Origin: an uncultured bacterium | GTDB taxonomy: Bacteria; Omnitrophota; Gorgyraeia; Gorgyraeales; Gorgyraeaceae | NCBI GenBank assembly: GCA_913009675.1 | Contig: CAJVXD010000002.1 | Span: 1 to 20,467, forward strand | Direction of reading: 5' to 3' | Length of the DNA: 20,467 nt | The notes under the pieces: generated by a model | What the model was told of the DNA's origin: nothing | Seen by the model: the letters and a program-made list of their open reading frames with translations, nothing else | The model's database searches: none | Made by a program: the position numbers and the translations under genes | In this document: positions 19,968 through 20,467 of the stretch, piece by piece | Layout of the letters: each line of letters begins with the position of its first letter | Position numbering within the stretch: position 1 is the first letter of the stretch

Positions 19968-20467
19968 ATGAATTATTCCCGCGAACAAATGTTATCCATG
20001 TTAAAACGATATTGGGGCTATACGTCTTTTCGCCCCTTACAGGAAGAAACTATTCTCTCTATCCTCGAGGGCAGAGAAAGCCTCACGGTCTTGCCCACAG
20101 GCGGAGGAAAATCTCTTTGTTTTCAATTGCCCGCCCTTATTAAAGATGGTATGGCGGTTGTAATATCTCCTCTTATCTCTCTCATGAAAGACCAGGTGGA
20201 CGCGTTAAAGGACATGGGGATAGAGGCAGAATATCTAAATTCCAGCTTATCCCAGAAAGAACAAAGAGAGATAGTAGGTTTAATTCACAGTCAAAAGATA
20301 AAACTTCTTTATATCTCACCGGAGCGTCTGCAGAACGAAGAGACTGTTCACCTTTTAAAATCGGTTCCCCTTTCCTTTTTTGTGATAGATGAGGCCCATT
20401 GCATAAGCCACTGGGGGCATGATTTCAGGCCCGAATACCGCAATCTCAGGATTATCACGAAAACATT
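19968..20467 (+). CDS. recQ: ATP-dependent DNA helicase RecQ (5' part, runs off the window)
   Basis: The first 166 codons of a superfamily 2 helicase that unwinds DNA 3'-5' during recombination and repair. Visible in order: [15 protein letters not shown] (Q motif/motif 0), [17 protein letters not shown] (Walker A), [17 protein letters not shown] (motif Ia), LLYISPERL (motif Ib), and [20 protein letters not shown] (DEAH Walker B plus the aromatic-rich loop diagnostic of RecQ). ATG 19968 fits the family N-terminus. The gene is open at the window edge; the RecQ-Ct and HRDC domains cannot be seen. Confidence 0.94.
   Translation, partial: MNYSREQMLSMLKRYWGYTSFRPLQEETILSILEGRESLTVLPTGGGKSLCFQLPALIKDGMAVVISPLISLMKDQVDALKDMGIEAEYLNSSLSQKEQREIVGLIHSQKIKLLYISPERLQNEETVHLLKSVPLSFFVIDEAHCISHWGHDFRPEYRNLRIITKT

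Noticed and set aside
1..20467. CRISPR arrays, tRNA or rRNA genes, phage or integrase modules
   Set aside because: No regularly spaced repeats, tRNA-like cloverleaf, rRNA-like stretch or recombinase gene was seen on either strand.

Overview
The window comes from a bacterium with a Gram-negative-type envelope: it has a TolC-type outer-membrane channel, an RND inner-membrane pump, and pilins with prepilin-peptidase sites. The lifestyle looks anaerobic and H2-linked, because an Mrp-type antiporter module sits next to a hydrogenase-type ferredoxin and a [NiFe]-hydrogenase maturation protease. Base composition is AT-leaning. Genes are tightly packed, often with ATGA stop/start overlaps. Uncultivated lineages such as Omnitrophota would fit this mix, but nothing here fixes the taxon and I hold that only weakly.

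Region 1 (1-4307, + strand) is the distal part of a membrane-bound hydrogenase/antiporter operon. It holds the tail of an upstream subunit, MnhB, MnhC, MnhD, MnhE, MnhF and MnhG homologues, then a ferredoxin-like subunit with two [4Fe-4S] motifs and an extra cysteine-rich C-terminus. A clean intrinsic terminator ends it at 4261-4307. The hydrogenase catalytic subunits are not in the window and presumably lie upstream. Region 2 (4308-5415, +) has a HycI/HybD-type hydrogenase protease flanked by two sequence-related hairpins, then a bifunctional nuclease (DUF151) whose promoter overlaps the protease stop codon.

Region 3 (5407-10622, - strand) is an efflux operon: MarR-type regulator, TolC-type channel, RND pump. 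Its sigma70-type promoter overlaps a 23-bp palindromic operator, so autoregulation by the MarR protein is likely. No membrane-fusion adaptor gene is present. Region 4 (10637-13364, - strand) holds nested hairpins and then a four-gene minor pilin/pseudopilin operon (PilV-like, PilW-like, PilX-like, one unrecognised membrane protein).

Region 5 (13423-16298, +) diverges from the pilin operon. Its first gene encodes an unusual fusion: a PilZ (c-di-GMP-binding) domain, a membrane helix, a coiled coil and an alpha/alpha-barrel, glycosidase-like domain. It is translationally coupled to a membrane-anchored SNase/OB-fold nuclease. Region 6 (16299-17791, +) carries a consensus promoter, two very small ORFs (one a 22-residue, extremely basic peptide with a strong ribosome-binding site) and 6-phosphofructokinase. 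Region 7 (17793-19704, +) holds a candidate structured small RNA with its own promoter and terminator, then a Na/phosphate cotransporter with a PhoU-like tail that has its own promoter. Region 8 (19705-20467) contains AT-rich short repeats, a REP/MITE-like palindrome, and the 5' part of recQ, which runs off the window.

The most unusual items are the PilZ/alpha-alpha-barrel fusion next to pilin genes, the 17822-17926 RNA, the basic micro-ORF before pfk, and the matching hairpins around the hydrogenase protease gene.
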